Below, one piece after another: positions 11,131 through 24,344 of a stretch of 64,000 nt of DNA. Location: assembly GCA_907164885.2 (NCBI GenBank), contig OU015495.1, positions 213,096,039 through 213,160,038 on the forward strand, in the 5' to 3' direction. Source of the stretch: Dolomedes plantarius (lineage: Eukaryota > Arthropoda > Arachnida > Araneae > Dolomedidae). The notes under the pieces were generated by a model. That model saw only the letters and a list, made by a program, of their open reading frames with translations, was not told the origin of the DNA and made no database searches. The number at the start of each line of letters is the position of its first letter. The first letter of the stretch is position 1. A program made the position numbers and the translations under genes.

Positions 11131-11880
11131 TGTAACGTACTAGTTGGAAAAATGAGACGCACGAGATACAATTATATTACACAGGGCTTGTATTAAACAA
11201 ATAAAACTGTACACTATGTACAAGACAGAGAGTCTAGGCTCCTCTGCTTATGAGAGGTTCTATAAGAACCAAAATATCTTTTACATTTACAGAGCATTAA
11301 CAGAGATGTATCTCTCCACTTGTAAAATCGGGAGCCGAGAGAGGAATTTTTCAGGCAATCGGTCCGAAACGGCGCATTCCCGTACCGTATTCGACGGACA
11401 AATTCGAGGTTCAACACCAGCCACCTCTCTCCAGGGCAGACACCCACACACTCCTCTCCTTTTCTTTTCAGCCAGATGGCCGGGGTGGGGGCGCAGGAGC
11501 GACCCACGGTGGTTTCTTGGAACCGGGAAGAATTCGTAAAGGGGTGGGCTTTTGTTTGGGTGGCCCTCTCTTCCCCGAAAATGGCCAAGACGTAACAGCT
11601 TACATTACTGAACGATCTGATTGAGTAAAAGAAACCACTTACGCAGACGGAATGCAAAACTTTTAATCCTAATGTGGGTGGATCAACCGAACCAAAAGTT
11701 CTACGTTTAGAATCAACACAGAAGAGGTCATATCGGGATCGGTTCGTCAGGCCCGATCTTGTTACCGCCGGGACCTCCCTAAACCCAGCCTGTAAGAGTT
11801 GAAATGATTCTGAGCTCGAGTCCGTCCTATGATCTCCAAATCTTTCAGTTTTTTTCAATCGTTTCGTGTATTTAAAAAGC
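11131..11880 (-). other. GC-richer patch, possible LTR-like sequence
   Basis: This stretch is clearly less AT-rich than its surroundings and carries a minus-strand open frame of 214 codons (11858-11214) that matches no protein I recognise. Read on the minus strand, the end looks like an LTR 3' edge: TTTTATTTGTTTAATACAAG, then a stretch ending GTACGTTACA at 11131, with plus-strand TGTAACGTAC as its mirror. A solo LTR is the reading I favour, but no second LTR, primer site or target duplication could be confirmed. Confidence 0.25.
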
Positions 11881-12709
11881 GAAGAAGAGTTTTAAGCCAA
11901 CACGAACTCTTAAATTATTTTAACACAAATCTACGTTTATGAATATATTTTGAATTTTCATGCATTTAAAAAATTTTCTGAATTTTACTGCGATAAGTGG
12001 ACACCAGCCCTTAATATAATCTACATTATAGACCTCGGGTTGAACCTGTCTCACTGCACAATTCCTGTCAACGGCTATCAATTTATTGACTATCCTTGAT
12101 TTAAACGATCATAAATATCCATAAACAATTACATTTAAAGAAAAACTGTAATGTTTTACCTGGAGTACAATTTAATGCTTATAGCGTAGTTTTATCGAAG
12201 GTTTTATTAGGGTCCGTCGCAGGAAAACTTTGCACGCGCGCATGACTCGGAACTCTTATGTAAAAATTTTAGAATATTCTAGAAAAAATCACGTATTTTT
12301 ACTTTACAAATTTTGACAGATGAAAAACGAAATTTTGGAAGGGGTGGAGGGAAAACAACTGTTTAGATCTTCCTAAAAAATTGTAATAATTGAAAATTCT
12401 GTTTCTGTATGCTATTTAGATGTCCAAACTTAACATTTCAAATGATGAAACATCGCCTGAAAGAGGAAATTTTTGTTTATCAAAAAAATTTTAATTTTAT
12501 TAGTCCAGCTAAGGAAAGAAAAAATATTACAGCCTTTTCCCAATAAGCAAAAGAAATGAATAAAAAAGTGTTTCTCAAAATAATGAAGAAGAGTATAATT
12601 CCATTATTGAGATATCAATAATACGAAATATTTAATTTCATGATAATAAAATAAACCTTCTTTTCGGGCAATATAGATTTAGCTTAAATTCTTCGTAGCC
12701 TAAATGTAT
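11881..12709. other. AT-rich spacer
   Basis: No recognisable gene. A GGGTCCGTCGCAGGAAAACT stretch near 12210 might be the end of a MITE but I found no partner. Confidence 0.3.
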
Positions 12710-13227
12710 TCTATATGCATAAAACAGTTCCGTAACTGACTCACTGATTGACTAACTGACATAGAACGCACAGACCAAACCGCTGGACCTATAGGGCTGA
12801 AATTTTGCATGGCGATTCTTCTTATGGTGTAGTGCTGCACTAAGAAAGATTTTTTAAAAATTCTTCTGAGATTTTTTAAAATTAAATTTTTAAGCTGTTT
12901 TTGTAACTTTTTAAAGTTTGCATTTAAAATAATAATTTGGGGGTTATAAAATTTATATCACGAGAAAGATCAGAAAAATTCCTTTAAAATGAAATTTTTT
13001 TCGAACCTTTACCTCTATTTTTTGATTTTTGGTGAATTTTTAAAAATTCATTTTTAGAATTTAATTTATTAAATGCCGATCACGTGATTTCTTCTTCTGA
13101 TACTTTCAATAAATTTATCGTTACGTGGATAACAACTTAATAGACAATAAATTATTTTTTTTTCTTTCTAATGTAGCAGACGATTGGATATTATCCAAAA
13201 AAAAATAAATATCCCTTACGATTTTTT

Positions 13228-13282
<55 letters not shown>

Positions 13283-13416
13283 TACATCAATTGTACACAT
13301 TGATCGTCGTATTTATTATAAATATATATATTTATTTTTTTTGGCATTAATTGCATACATTGATCGTTGTATTTAATTTTAATGTACTCCGTAGCGAAGT
13401 GCGGGATTTCAGCTAG
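12710..13416 (+). mobile_element. Family H Helitron-like element, copy B
   Basis: Same body as copy A, starting TCTATATGCATAAAACAG and ending TTTCAGCTAG then T. A (TA)n expansion at 13232-13277 lies inside it. The insertion context on the left is T rather than A. Confidence 0.6.
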
Positions 13417-14349
13417 TGGGTGGTATAGCTAAGGTTATCACAACTGTGAAAATATGAAATCAGGGATTATTCACGTCATTCTCAAGAAATTGTTGAGAAA
13501 ACGAGATTTTACGGTATGGAAACAATCAAAATTTATTTATAGTACAATAAAAAAGCAATAAGGTTCTCTGAGTGGCTTTTAATACTCTGATCATATTACA
13601 TATTTTCCAGTGTGAGAAGAGAGGAAAAAACAAATTCTAGCATCGCGTCCCATTGGAAATATGATACCAAGGAAAGTGGCAATATAATTCACGTTCCTTC
13701 GATGCATTACCCGATATATAATTCTCCTGAATATTTGAAATCACATCAGGCGTGTAACTTTACATCTCTTGAAATTTCTATTTCCGAGGTTCTTCATGAA
13801 TAACTCAGCGTGCAGCCATTGATATTTTGATTACAAATGCAGTCAGGATTTGGCAATAAAACGATACACTGCATTCGGAATTCAATACATTAAACAAGAG
13901 CATATTGTTTATTTAAATATGAATGCAACAGGACATTAGATGAGAATATAGATTATTACGCCCATAAAGAGATGGTTTATTTAGATTCGTCGTAAAAGTA
14001 AATTGCTTGAATGCAGAGATTCGTAGCGGCCCAAAATACTTTTTCGAATAGCTCTCTACGATTCTAAAAATGGCTTTAATATTTTTAGGATTATTTAAAC
14101 TTAATTCAGGCTACAGTAAAAATGGTCAAAATATGTTAAATAAAATTTTTTGAAATTTAACAAATACCATTTTTAAGTCTCTGTTCTTTGGTTCACTATT
14201 TTAATGTAAAACATTGCATTTTATGTTTGTCTGCAAACTTAAATAGCATAGCAATTCAAAAATTTTGGAGTTAAGAAGCTCATTAGATCATTTCAATAGC
14301 ATATCGAGGCTATTTGCAAGCTTAGCTTGCCTGTCTACTTACAGTCATT

Positions 14350-14354
<5 letters not shown>
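13417..14354. other. AT-rich spacer
   Basis: No terminal repeats or credible frames seen. It ends at a (TA)n tract, 14356-14417, that turns into ATGT repeats. Confidence 0.35.
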
Positions 14355-14429
<75 letters not shown>

Positions 14430-14430
14430 G

Positions 14431-16262
<1,832 letters not shown>

Positions 16263-16272
16263 CATATATATA

Positions 16273-17805
16273 CACTCACTTCCAAAAGCATGGAGAGGAA
16301 AATGTTAATTTCCGTAAGCCAATCTGAATTAAAGAAGATGAAATTTGCTGCAACGATAGAAGGAAGTATGCAAATATGTTAGGTAACAGCCAATCACGGT
16401 TTCGAGTCGAGAAATATGCAAAACAGGCAGTTGTATAAGAACCCGGCATTGTGAAGGGTTGTAGGAGTTGCACGTAAGTGCTGATGAAAGGTGTTTAGAA
16501 CATTCGTACGATTTGTTTTCAAGCTAGACATGTTTCTATGGCTTCCAGAAGACGAATGGAAGATTCTGGGCGCTGTCGGGCTGTCGGACGCATTGAAACA
16601 GGACAGTCTATCACAGATGTTGCTCTTTTCTTCGGCGTTCATCATTCCGTCATTTCACGATTATGGAAACAATTCCAAACCAGCCAAACAGTTGTCCGAA
16701 GACCTGTAGCCGGTCGTACAAGGGTTACGACCCCCTCGGAAGATCGATATATTGCTGTTGTAGCCAAGCGAAATCGAAGATCGACCTCCACACGTGTGAC
16801 ATCTATGGTTGCAGCGGCCATTAGTAAGACGATATCTGCCACTACTGTTCGTCGAAAGCTACACATGAATGGTCTGTACGCCCGGGTACCACGAGTTTGT
16901 GTTCCTTTATCCGTCCAATCCAGAGGGGCACGATTAAAGTGGTGCCGCCAGCATGTGAATTGGACTGTGTCTGATTGGGGCAACGTTATGTTCACAGATG
17001 AGTCCAGATTTCCCCTAGAACCCGGTGATAAGCGTGTAAGGGTTAAGAGGGAACAAGGCACACGCTATAAGCCAGAGAACATCACCAAACAGCACTCATT
17101 CCGCGGGGGAAGCATCATGGTCAGAGCAGGGATTTCTTTGGGATATTACGCCGACGTGCACATCTACAGGCGAGGTACTGTGACGGATGTACGGTATTGA
17201 GATGAATTCCTAGACCCCACTGTGAAACTGTACGCTGCAGCAGTTGGTCCTTCTTTCGTTTTAATGGACGATAATGCCCGTCCCCATAGAAATTCCATCG
17301 TTGACGACTTTCTGGAGAGTGAGGGGATTGCGCGTATGGAGTGGCCGGCTTACTCGCCGGACCTTAATCCATTTGAAAATCTTTGGGATGCCCTCGGCCG
17401 TGCTGTATGTAGACGTTTCTCACCTTCAGCCACTCTCAGAGATTTAGAAACTGCCCTACAGGAGGAATGGCGATTACTGAACTCTCCAGTGGTCGATCAC
17501 CTCGTAAAAAGCATGATCACACGCTGTACACTTTGTATGAAGGTGAGGGGTGCTCACATACCCTATTCATGTCGGATTTTGTCGTTTGTTTTGCATTTAA
17601 ACATCATTTTGTTAATGACACAAATATGACGTCATCTTATAATTTATGAAAATTCAATATTTGTTCTATTTCTGTATGTAATTCTTTGTTTTGTTTCATG
17701 AATAAACATAGAACTACTTACTTGCAGAATTTCATGTCAATCAAACCAGTACTTGTCCATTTTTTAGCATTTTACCACTCCGTGCTTAACTTTTGGAAGT
17801 GAGTG
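16273..17805 (+). mobile_element. Tc1-like element, nearly complete
   Basis: Inverted ends CACTCACTTCCAAAAGCATG (left) and CACTCACTTCCAAAAGTTAA as reverse complement of 17786-17805. TA precedes the left end and TG, probably a mutated TA, follows the right. Length 1533 bp. Only about ten bases separate it from the elements on either side. Confidence 0.85.
16538..17629 (+). pseudogene. Tc1-like (DD34E) transposase with one in-frame UGA
   Basis: A single frame covers 364 codons from ATG at 16538, interrupted only by TGA at 17198-17200 (codon 221). The N-terminal helix-turn-helix lies near residues 20-50 (TDVALFFGVHHSVISRLWKQ). The catalytic residues are present: Asp154 (MFTDESRF), Asp245 (LMDDNARPH) and Glu280 (NPFENLWD), giving exactly 34 residues between the last two. 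CGA to TGA would explain the stop. The normal C-terminus GAHIPY is followed by extra residues because the family stop codon is missing. Apart from these changes it is one of the better-preserved transposases here. It would act at the element's inverted ends. Confidence 0.85.
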
Positions 17806-17813
17806 TGTATATA

Positions 17814-19030
17814 CACTGAAGTGCCACTGAATTAGGGATACCTACCTAGTAACGAGTTGGGCCTCCTCTAGCCTTGAAAATGGCTGCCACACGACGAGGC
17901 ATAGATTCAACAGGTTTCTGGAAACGTTCCACGGGAATGGCTTGCCAAATATTGGCAAAAGCTGTCCATAATTCAGTAAGGTTCTGTGGTGCTGTGTGAT
18001 GACCTTTCACGCCTTGTTCCAAAACATCCCAAAGATGCTGAATAGGATTTAAGTCTGGGCTTCTAGGTGGCCAATTCATGACAGAGAAGTCAGAGGAATG
18101 CTCATCCAACCAGCCAGTAGCTAACCGAGACTTGTGAGAGGTACAGTTGTCTTGCTGGAAAACTCCATTACCGTCCGGATAACAGAACAGCATAAACGGA
18201 TGGAGGTGATCACCCAGCAACTCTACGTACCGAATTGCATTGAGGGAGGTTGGTACACGCACCAAAGATCCCAAACTCTGCCACGAAAAAACACCCCAGA
18301 CCATGATTGAGACACCATGCCCTCGTACAGTTCCAGCCAGGCATGTAGGATCCATGGCTTCATGAGCCTGATGCTATATTCTTAGCCTCCCGACGGCGTT
18401 AAGTAGTCGGAATCGAGACTCATCACTCCATGCTACTCGTTTCCAGTCCTCTACACTCCAGTCTCTGTGCTGTCTTGCCCAGGCAAGACGTGCACCCCGA
18501 TGGCGAGTATAGAGCAATGGTATTCTCGTAGGTCGACGGCTCCCGAAACCCATACGGTGAAGCGAGCGTTGCACAGTCCGTTTACGGACTGTACGACTGG
18601 CACCGTCATTAAACTGGCTGGTAATTTGAGCTAATGTTTGGCTTCGCTGGCTACGTACAATACGCCTGAGCCGTCTCTCACCACGCACTGTCAAGGCAAA
18701 TTGTCCTTTGCAGTTTTCCCGATCGCTAGTTTTTTTCCAACCATCCATGTATTCTTGGTATACTCTTGACACTGTCGACCTTGAAAATCCTAGCTGTCTG
18801 ACGATTTCGGAAATTGAATGGCCCATGCGTCGCGCACCTACGATTTGTCCGCGATCGAAGGCGTCTAAATCAGGCAGTTTACCCATACTGGCAATTCCAA
18901 CAACTAATTCAGAACAACCACTGTACGCGCTATATATGCAGTTGCCACAGCGCCCTCACTTGCGCATACATGATGCGCAGCGCTACACAATTTGCATTGG
19001 TTTTGCTATCCCTAATTCAGTGGCACTTCA

Positions 19031-19032
<2 letters not shown>
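17814..19032 (-). mobile_element. Tc1-like element, minus orientation
   Basis: Left end CACTGAAGTGCCACTGAATT and right end whose reverse complement is ACTGAAGTGCCACTGAATTA, both next to TA. It directly follows the previous Tc1 element with eight bases between them, TGTATATA-like. Confidence 0.85.
17846..18886 (-). pseudogene. Tc1-like transposase with UAG stop and catalytic Glu to Gln
   Basis: The minus-strand frame starts at ATG 18886 (MGKLPDLDAFDRGQIVGARR) with a helix-turn-helix (SISEIVRQLGFSRSTVSRVY). It holds the first catalytic Asp in WSDESRF and the second in FQQDNCTSH. The third position reads SPDLNPIQHLWDV, so the Glu of PIEHLW is Gln (CAG for GAG). An in-frame TAG near 18371-18373 stands where Trp is usual (GRLRI-stop-HQAHEAM), and the frame then continues to 17846, ending KARGGPTRY. 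Both changes would inactivate a DD34E enzyme, which needs all three acidic residues to bind two metal ions. Confidence 0.85.
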
Positions 19033-19063
<31 letters not shown>

Positions 19064-19064
<1 letters not shown>

Positions 19065-19746
19065 TAGCTGAAAATCCGCACTTCGCTACGGAGTACATTC
19101 AAATTAAATACAACGGTCAATGTATGCAATTCATGCCAAAAAAATAAATATATATATACATATTTATAATAAATCCGGGGATCAATATATACAATTTATG
19201 TAAATATATATATATATATGTATTTATAAAAAAATTGTAAGGGATATTTATTTTTTTTGGATAATATTCAATCGTCTGCTGCATTAGAAAGAAAAAAAAA
19301 ATTTTTTGTCTATTTAGTTGTTATGCACGTGACGATAAATATATTTAAAGTACCAGAAAAAGAAATCACGTGATCGGCATTTAATAAATTAAATTCTAAA
19401 AATGTATCTTTAAAAATTCACCAAAAGTCAGAAAATCGAGGTAAAGATTCGAAAAAGATTTCATTTTAAAGGAAGTTTTAGGATCTTTCTCGTGATATAA
19501 ATTTTATAACCCTGAAATTATTATTTTAAATGCAAATTTAAAAAAAGTCACTAAAACAGCTTAAAAATTTAATTTAAAAAAATCTATGAAGAATTTTTCA
19601 AAAATCTCTCTTAATGCACCCGTACACTATAAGAAGAATCACCATGCAAAATTTCAGCCCTTTAGGTCCAGTGGATTGGTCTGTGCGTTGTATGTCAGTC
19701 AGTCAGTCAGTCAGTCAGTCAATTCCGAAACTATTTTATATATATA
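19064..19746 (-). mobile_element. Family H Helitron-like element, copy C
   Basis: On the minus strand it ends CAGCTAG before TATATA. Its 5' end joins copy D directly, reading TATATATATAAAATAG without the leading TC. It contains (AGTC)n near 19690-19720 in the plus orientation. Confidence 0.6.
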
Positions 19747-19818
19747 CTAGCTGAAAACCCGCGCTTCGCTACGGAGTACATTCAAATTAAATACAACGGT
19801 CAATGTATGCAATTAATG

Positions 19819-19859
<41 letters not shown>

Positions 19860-20438
19860 AATGCGACGATCAATGTATACAATTGATGTAAAATATATAT
19901 ATTTATAAAAAAATCGTAAGGGATATTTATTTTTTTTGGATAATATCCAATCGTCTGCTGCATTAGAAAGAAAAAGAATATCATTTTTGTCTATTTAGTT
20001 GTTATGCACGTGACGATAAATTTATTTAAAGTACCAGAAAAAGAAATCACGTGATCAACATTTAATAAATAAAATTCTAAAAATTAATCTTTAAAAATTC
20101 ACCAAAAATCAGAAAATCAAGGTAAAGGTTCGAAAAAGATTTCATTTTGAAGGAATTTTTATGATCTTTCTCGTGATATAAATTTTATAATCCGCAATGT
20201 AATTATTTTAAATGCAAACGTAAAAAAAGTTTAAAAAACAGCTTAAAAATTTAATTAAAAAAAATCTAAGAAGAATTTTTGAAAAATCTTTCTTAGTGCA
20301 CCCCTACACTATTAGAAGAATCGCCATGCAAAATTTCGGCCCTTTAGGTCCAGCGGTTTAGTCTGTGCTTTGTATGTCAGTCAGTCAGTGAATGAATGAA
20401 TGAATGAGTCAGTTACGGAACTGTTTTATATATATAGA
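19747..20438 (-). mobile_element. Family H Helitron-like element, copy D
   Basis: On the minus strand it runs from TCTATATATATAAAACAGTT (5', at 20438) to CAGCTAG followed by TATA (3', at 19747). It is head to tail with copy C. Confidence 0.65.
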
Positions 20439-20439
20439 C

Positions 20440-20475
<36 letters not shown>

Positions 20476-21002
20476 AATATACTGGTCGACACTTGGACGA
20501 TATTTAAAAAATATGAAAACGGGATTTTGGCTTGGCAGTCGCGTCTTGTTCAACATCAACTCCAAATCATTTAATTCAGTTAAACGAAATAATTTATTTA
20601 TTACTTTAGACACATTCTGGTTATCTAACGAGTAAATCTATTTTGCGAAATATAAAGGAATAGAAGTTATCTACATATTTACAAAAAGAGAGAATGGATT
20701 ATAGCTACGTCTCCTCAATCCATGATCCAATGACTAATTGCGCTGTTCGACTTCACAGAAGCACACAAAGGAAAAATAGTTTCTTTTTACCTCGTGACCC
20801 CCTGTGATACCGTATGACCGGGCAACAGCCCGGCTCATACGGAAGGAACGCCGAAGTTAGTTACATAAGGGGAAAGACAAAATCAAAAGCAGCTAATCAA
20901 TGGAATAGAACTAAACTGTATGGCATCATTATTATAGGATAATTAATATTGGTGAGGTGTTTGAGAGTTATTATTACGCCCCCAATCCCACGCGATATAT
21001 AT

Positions 21003-21004
<2 letters not shown>
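20439..21004. other. Spacer with TA tract
   Basis: A TA tract at 20446-20470, then mixed sequence with no credible gene. A CCGTATGACCGGGCAACAGCCCGGCTCATACGG stretch near 20810-20842 forms a local imperfect hairpin. Confidence 0.35.

Positions 21005-21098
<94 letters not shown>
21005..21098. repeat. Compound palindromic microsatellite (AC)n(AT)n(GT)n
   Basis: AC repeats, then AT repeats, then GT repeats. The whole block is self-complementary and could extrude as a cruciform. Confidence 0.95.
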
Positions 21099-21661
21099 AA
21101 TGAACAATCGAAATCTCATATCCCCCAACTGTCGAGTGATTAAATGTGATGTTTGTAAGTTATATTTTCTTATACGGTTTTAAGTAACATTTAATTTTCT
21201 CCTTAGTCGTTTAATATTTCTTTCAGATTTACAACAAGACAAAAAGATTTCTAGAAACGTGATCCGCCAAAGGGGGTTGGGCAGCCCCATAGTGCCTGGT
21301 ATCCATAGGGCGGTATCGACGTAATGAGCATTTAGAAGTTCGGTAGAATGCGCATTAATTAATCATTAGCTGTTAGGTTTAACACTGTAGATCAGTAAAT
21401 AGGAAAATAAGAGTTTGTTTTCCCTCGTATGTCTTCTTTTGTGGACAATAGTCGAATTAGTGAAATGGAAGCCCGCTGTATCTGAATAGATATTATTGAT
21501 AATATTCCCTTGGCTTTTTACTGCACTGCAAAAATTAAAATAGAAAAGAGTCGAAGTTAAAACCAAACCATTTCAAACTTACAAAAACAAGAAGAAAAGG
21601 AAAAAAAGTCTACCAATTCTAGCAAATACAGTTGCAGTCATAGCCATCAGATGACTACGAT

Positions 21662-22401
21662 CAGGCCCAGATTTCCGCATGGGCAAGTGGGGCACTTGCC
21701 CAGGGCCTCAAAATTATGGGGCCCTCTAATTTAGAATTAAGTTGTACATATTTTTGAAAATTTCCTATATGTACGCAAACTAAAAACGGTTTCCATAATT
21801 TTTTTTATAGTATATTGACCATAATTTCTCTATCTCTCTCTCTCTCTATTTTTTTATTGAGGGGGGGGGGGGGTTAAGTATAGTTTTATCAAAAATTTAT
21901 ATCCACATTAATATGGTTGAAAGTATAATAATGGAAACAGTCAAAGATTTTGACCTACCTAGTTATAAAAATTTAAAGCAAGTGAAAGCATACTTACATC
22001 CGTAAGAGTTTCTGGTTTTATTTATTTATTAAATTTTTTATTTTTTAATTTAATTTAATTTTATTATTATTATTTTTTTTTTGGGGGGGGGAGGAGTTGT
22101 AATAACTCCTGACTGTGATCTATTTTGAATTCGAAAGAAAATTTCATGAATTCATTTATTAACTTTAAAAGTAAATTACTTAATTCGCATTTATTATTAT
22201 TATTATTTTCAAATTTTTCACTTGATGGTCGAAAATGTTTTGAATTTCTGGTCCCAATTTATGGCGGGCCTGGGTAAGTGTCCTACATGTTCATGTGGAA
22301 ATCTGATCCTGGGGGGAACACTTGCCCCCCTTTGGATCTGACGTTGGGGGCCCCCAAAGTCTGCTTTGCTCAGGGCCCCATTGGGTCAAAGTCGGGCCCT
22401 G
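21662..22401. mobile_element. hAT-type MITE (740 bp)
   Basis: Ends are CAGGCCCAGATTTCCG on the left and, as reverse complement, CAGGGCCCGACTTTGACC on the right. Flanking 8-bp sequences ACTACGAT (21654-21661) and ACTATGAT (22402-22409) differ at one base and fit a hAT 8-bp target duplication. G-rich and T-rich tracts fill the inside. No transposase is visible. Confidence 0.6.
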
Positions 22402-22409
22402 ACTATGAT

Positions 22410-23778
22410 ATTACTGAATACATAGTAAATGAGGCATATTCTTATAAATTTACTTCCGAAGAAAGTTGCTAAACGCTGTACTAAGAATTATTTAATTGAA
22501 CAATCTATAGGATAACTTTGCGTAGATTTAAAATAAATTTCTTGGTCTAATTCCATTCTTTACTGCCAATGAAATCCTTTCTTTCTTATCATACTCTAAA
22601 TAATTGTTAGCTAAACTGTTCATCTGGAGCACATATTTTCTTTACATAATCTTAAGCCCGCCTTCAACCCCAAGACCCTCAATTTGCGTTTGAATTTGAA
22701 TGACAAATTACGGAGAATATAGTCTTATAAAATTATCTATCCGTTTTCTTACGATAAATTATTTGTAACTATTTTTTAATGAATGACCAGCATATCTTTT
22801 AAGGCACGGGGTGTAAAAATTTATAGTAATTTGTGAAGCTAAGATATCGCTGCAGAACCTTGAAAGTAAGCCTACTTTCATTTTAACATTCCTGTTCATG
22901 CATGTAAAATGTTTTGAGACTAACTCTCGGAAAAATTTATGTTCACACATTTTTCTTAATTTGTAAATAAAATCCGTGTAGCATTATATTCACTCTGATT
23001 TCATTTCGTTCTCACCGGAAGAAAAACAATCTTTTTTTCTTTTACTTTTTTTTCGTTTTCTCTTTGAGATGATAGCAACGTTAATTCTGTTCTTCAACTT
23101 GGTTAAAGGAAAAACTTTGTTACCACTTATCTAACACAAAAACATTAATTTTTTTTCTCCCTTTTCATGCATAAATTTTGCAGTTGTCTGGCTAAAGGGT
23201 TTTTTTCCCCTTTCAGCCTACCAGTAATGACGGTGAAACGCCATGAAATATTTTTCGGTCTTGCGAAAATTAATCAAATTTCTCCCGGAGGAAAGTGATG
23301 GAAGAAAATATAGAAGTTATTATGCTCGGGGGAAAATGAAAATTCGCTCATCACATCAGCTTTAAATTGCGGAGTGTATTTATTCATTCTCTCTCGCCTT
23401 GATTTATTCCAGGGAAACTGCAGAGATTGAAATGCTCATATAATATTTTGAAGGATATGAATAAAGTAAGTATGAAACAAACGTCGAAACGTTTTTCTTG
23501 CGAGTTTAAAGATTATTGAAGTATTTGCGTTGCCACTTAAGAAAACTGGAAAGCATTTTCGACATTAAACAATTATCCTTTTGAAATTAGAAATGGCTTA
23601 TTAGATAATGCCTTCATCTAATACTTCTGTTTAAGTCTAAAAAAGTGTAGCACATTCACTTTTAGTAGAAACGAGCTCCTTTTAGGTAAGTAGATGTTAC
23701 TGAAGAGGGTCCTATTTGATTTCACTTAAGTCTTCGTTTATATTGACCATTGAAACACGGTATACTAAAAACTAAGTA
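22410..23778. other. AT-rich spacer
   Basis: About 1.4 kb with no terminal repeats or credible frames. Confidence 0.4.
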
Positions 23779-24344
23779 CAGTGTGACAATTATTGAGCCA
23801 TATGAAAAAGAAAAGGTGAACGATATGTCAAAATTTTACAAAATGATCTCATCCATATTATCCAAAGTGACCCAGATTTCGAAAAGATTAGGTTCATGAT
23901 CGTCGGAGCAAAACCCCATTGGACCAAAAGAGTGTTTGAAGACCTGGAAGAGCAGTTTGTAGAACGCATTCTGTCTTTGGGGTACCCAGAGGCCACTGGA
24001 AGGGGAATCGCTTGGCCGCCATATTCTCTTGATCTCAACCGTAGTGACTCATTTTTGTGGGGCAATATTAAAGACAAAGTTTACGCAAATGACCCCGAAA
24101 ACATCCCTGACCTCAAAACAGCCAGGTCATCAAAAGCATCGATGTCTCGACACTTCAGTGACTTTCGCAGAATTTTGCTCTTCGTCTGTGCCACATGATA
24201 GCCATTGGTGGCAAGCATATCGAACATGCCGTAAACTAAATCTGATTATCTGTAGTTACTTTTCATATATGAAAAAAAGTTTTGAATTCAGTACGTTTTT
24301 AAAATTTCATTTTTTATTTCATATAGTTCAATAATTGTCACCCT
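23779..24344 (+). mobile_element. Deleted mariner/Tc1-superfamily element
   Basis: Ends CAGTGTGACAATTATTGAGC and, as reverse complement, CAGGGTGACAATTATTGAAC, each with TA outside. 566 bp remain, with part of a transposase. Confidence 0.8.
23896..24220 (+). pseudogene. Mariner-like transposase, C-terminal remnant
   Basis: The frame contains GAKPHWTKRVFEDLEEQFVE, then GYPEATGRGIAWPPYSLDLN and SDSFLWGNIKDKVYANDPEN. This matches the end of transposases with SPDLNPCDFFLWGYIKDKVY. The second catalytic Asp (usually before GAPPHW) is replaced (MIVGAKPHW). SPDLNPCD has become SLDLNRSD. The N-terminal domain and first catalytic Asp are missing. A frameshift occurs near 24120. It is inactive. Confidence 0.75.

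Noticed and set aside
11214..11858. 214-codon minus-strand frame
   Set aside because: No domain, motif or plausible start context; it falls in a GC-richer block that may be an LTR, where long chance frames are expected.
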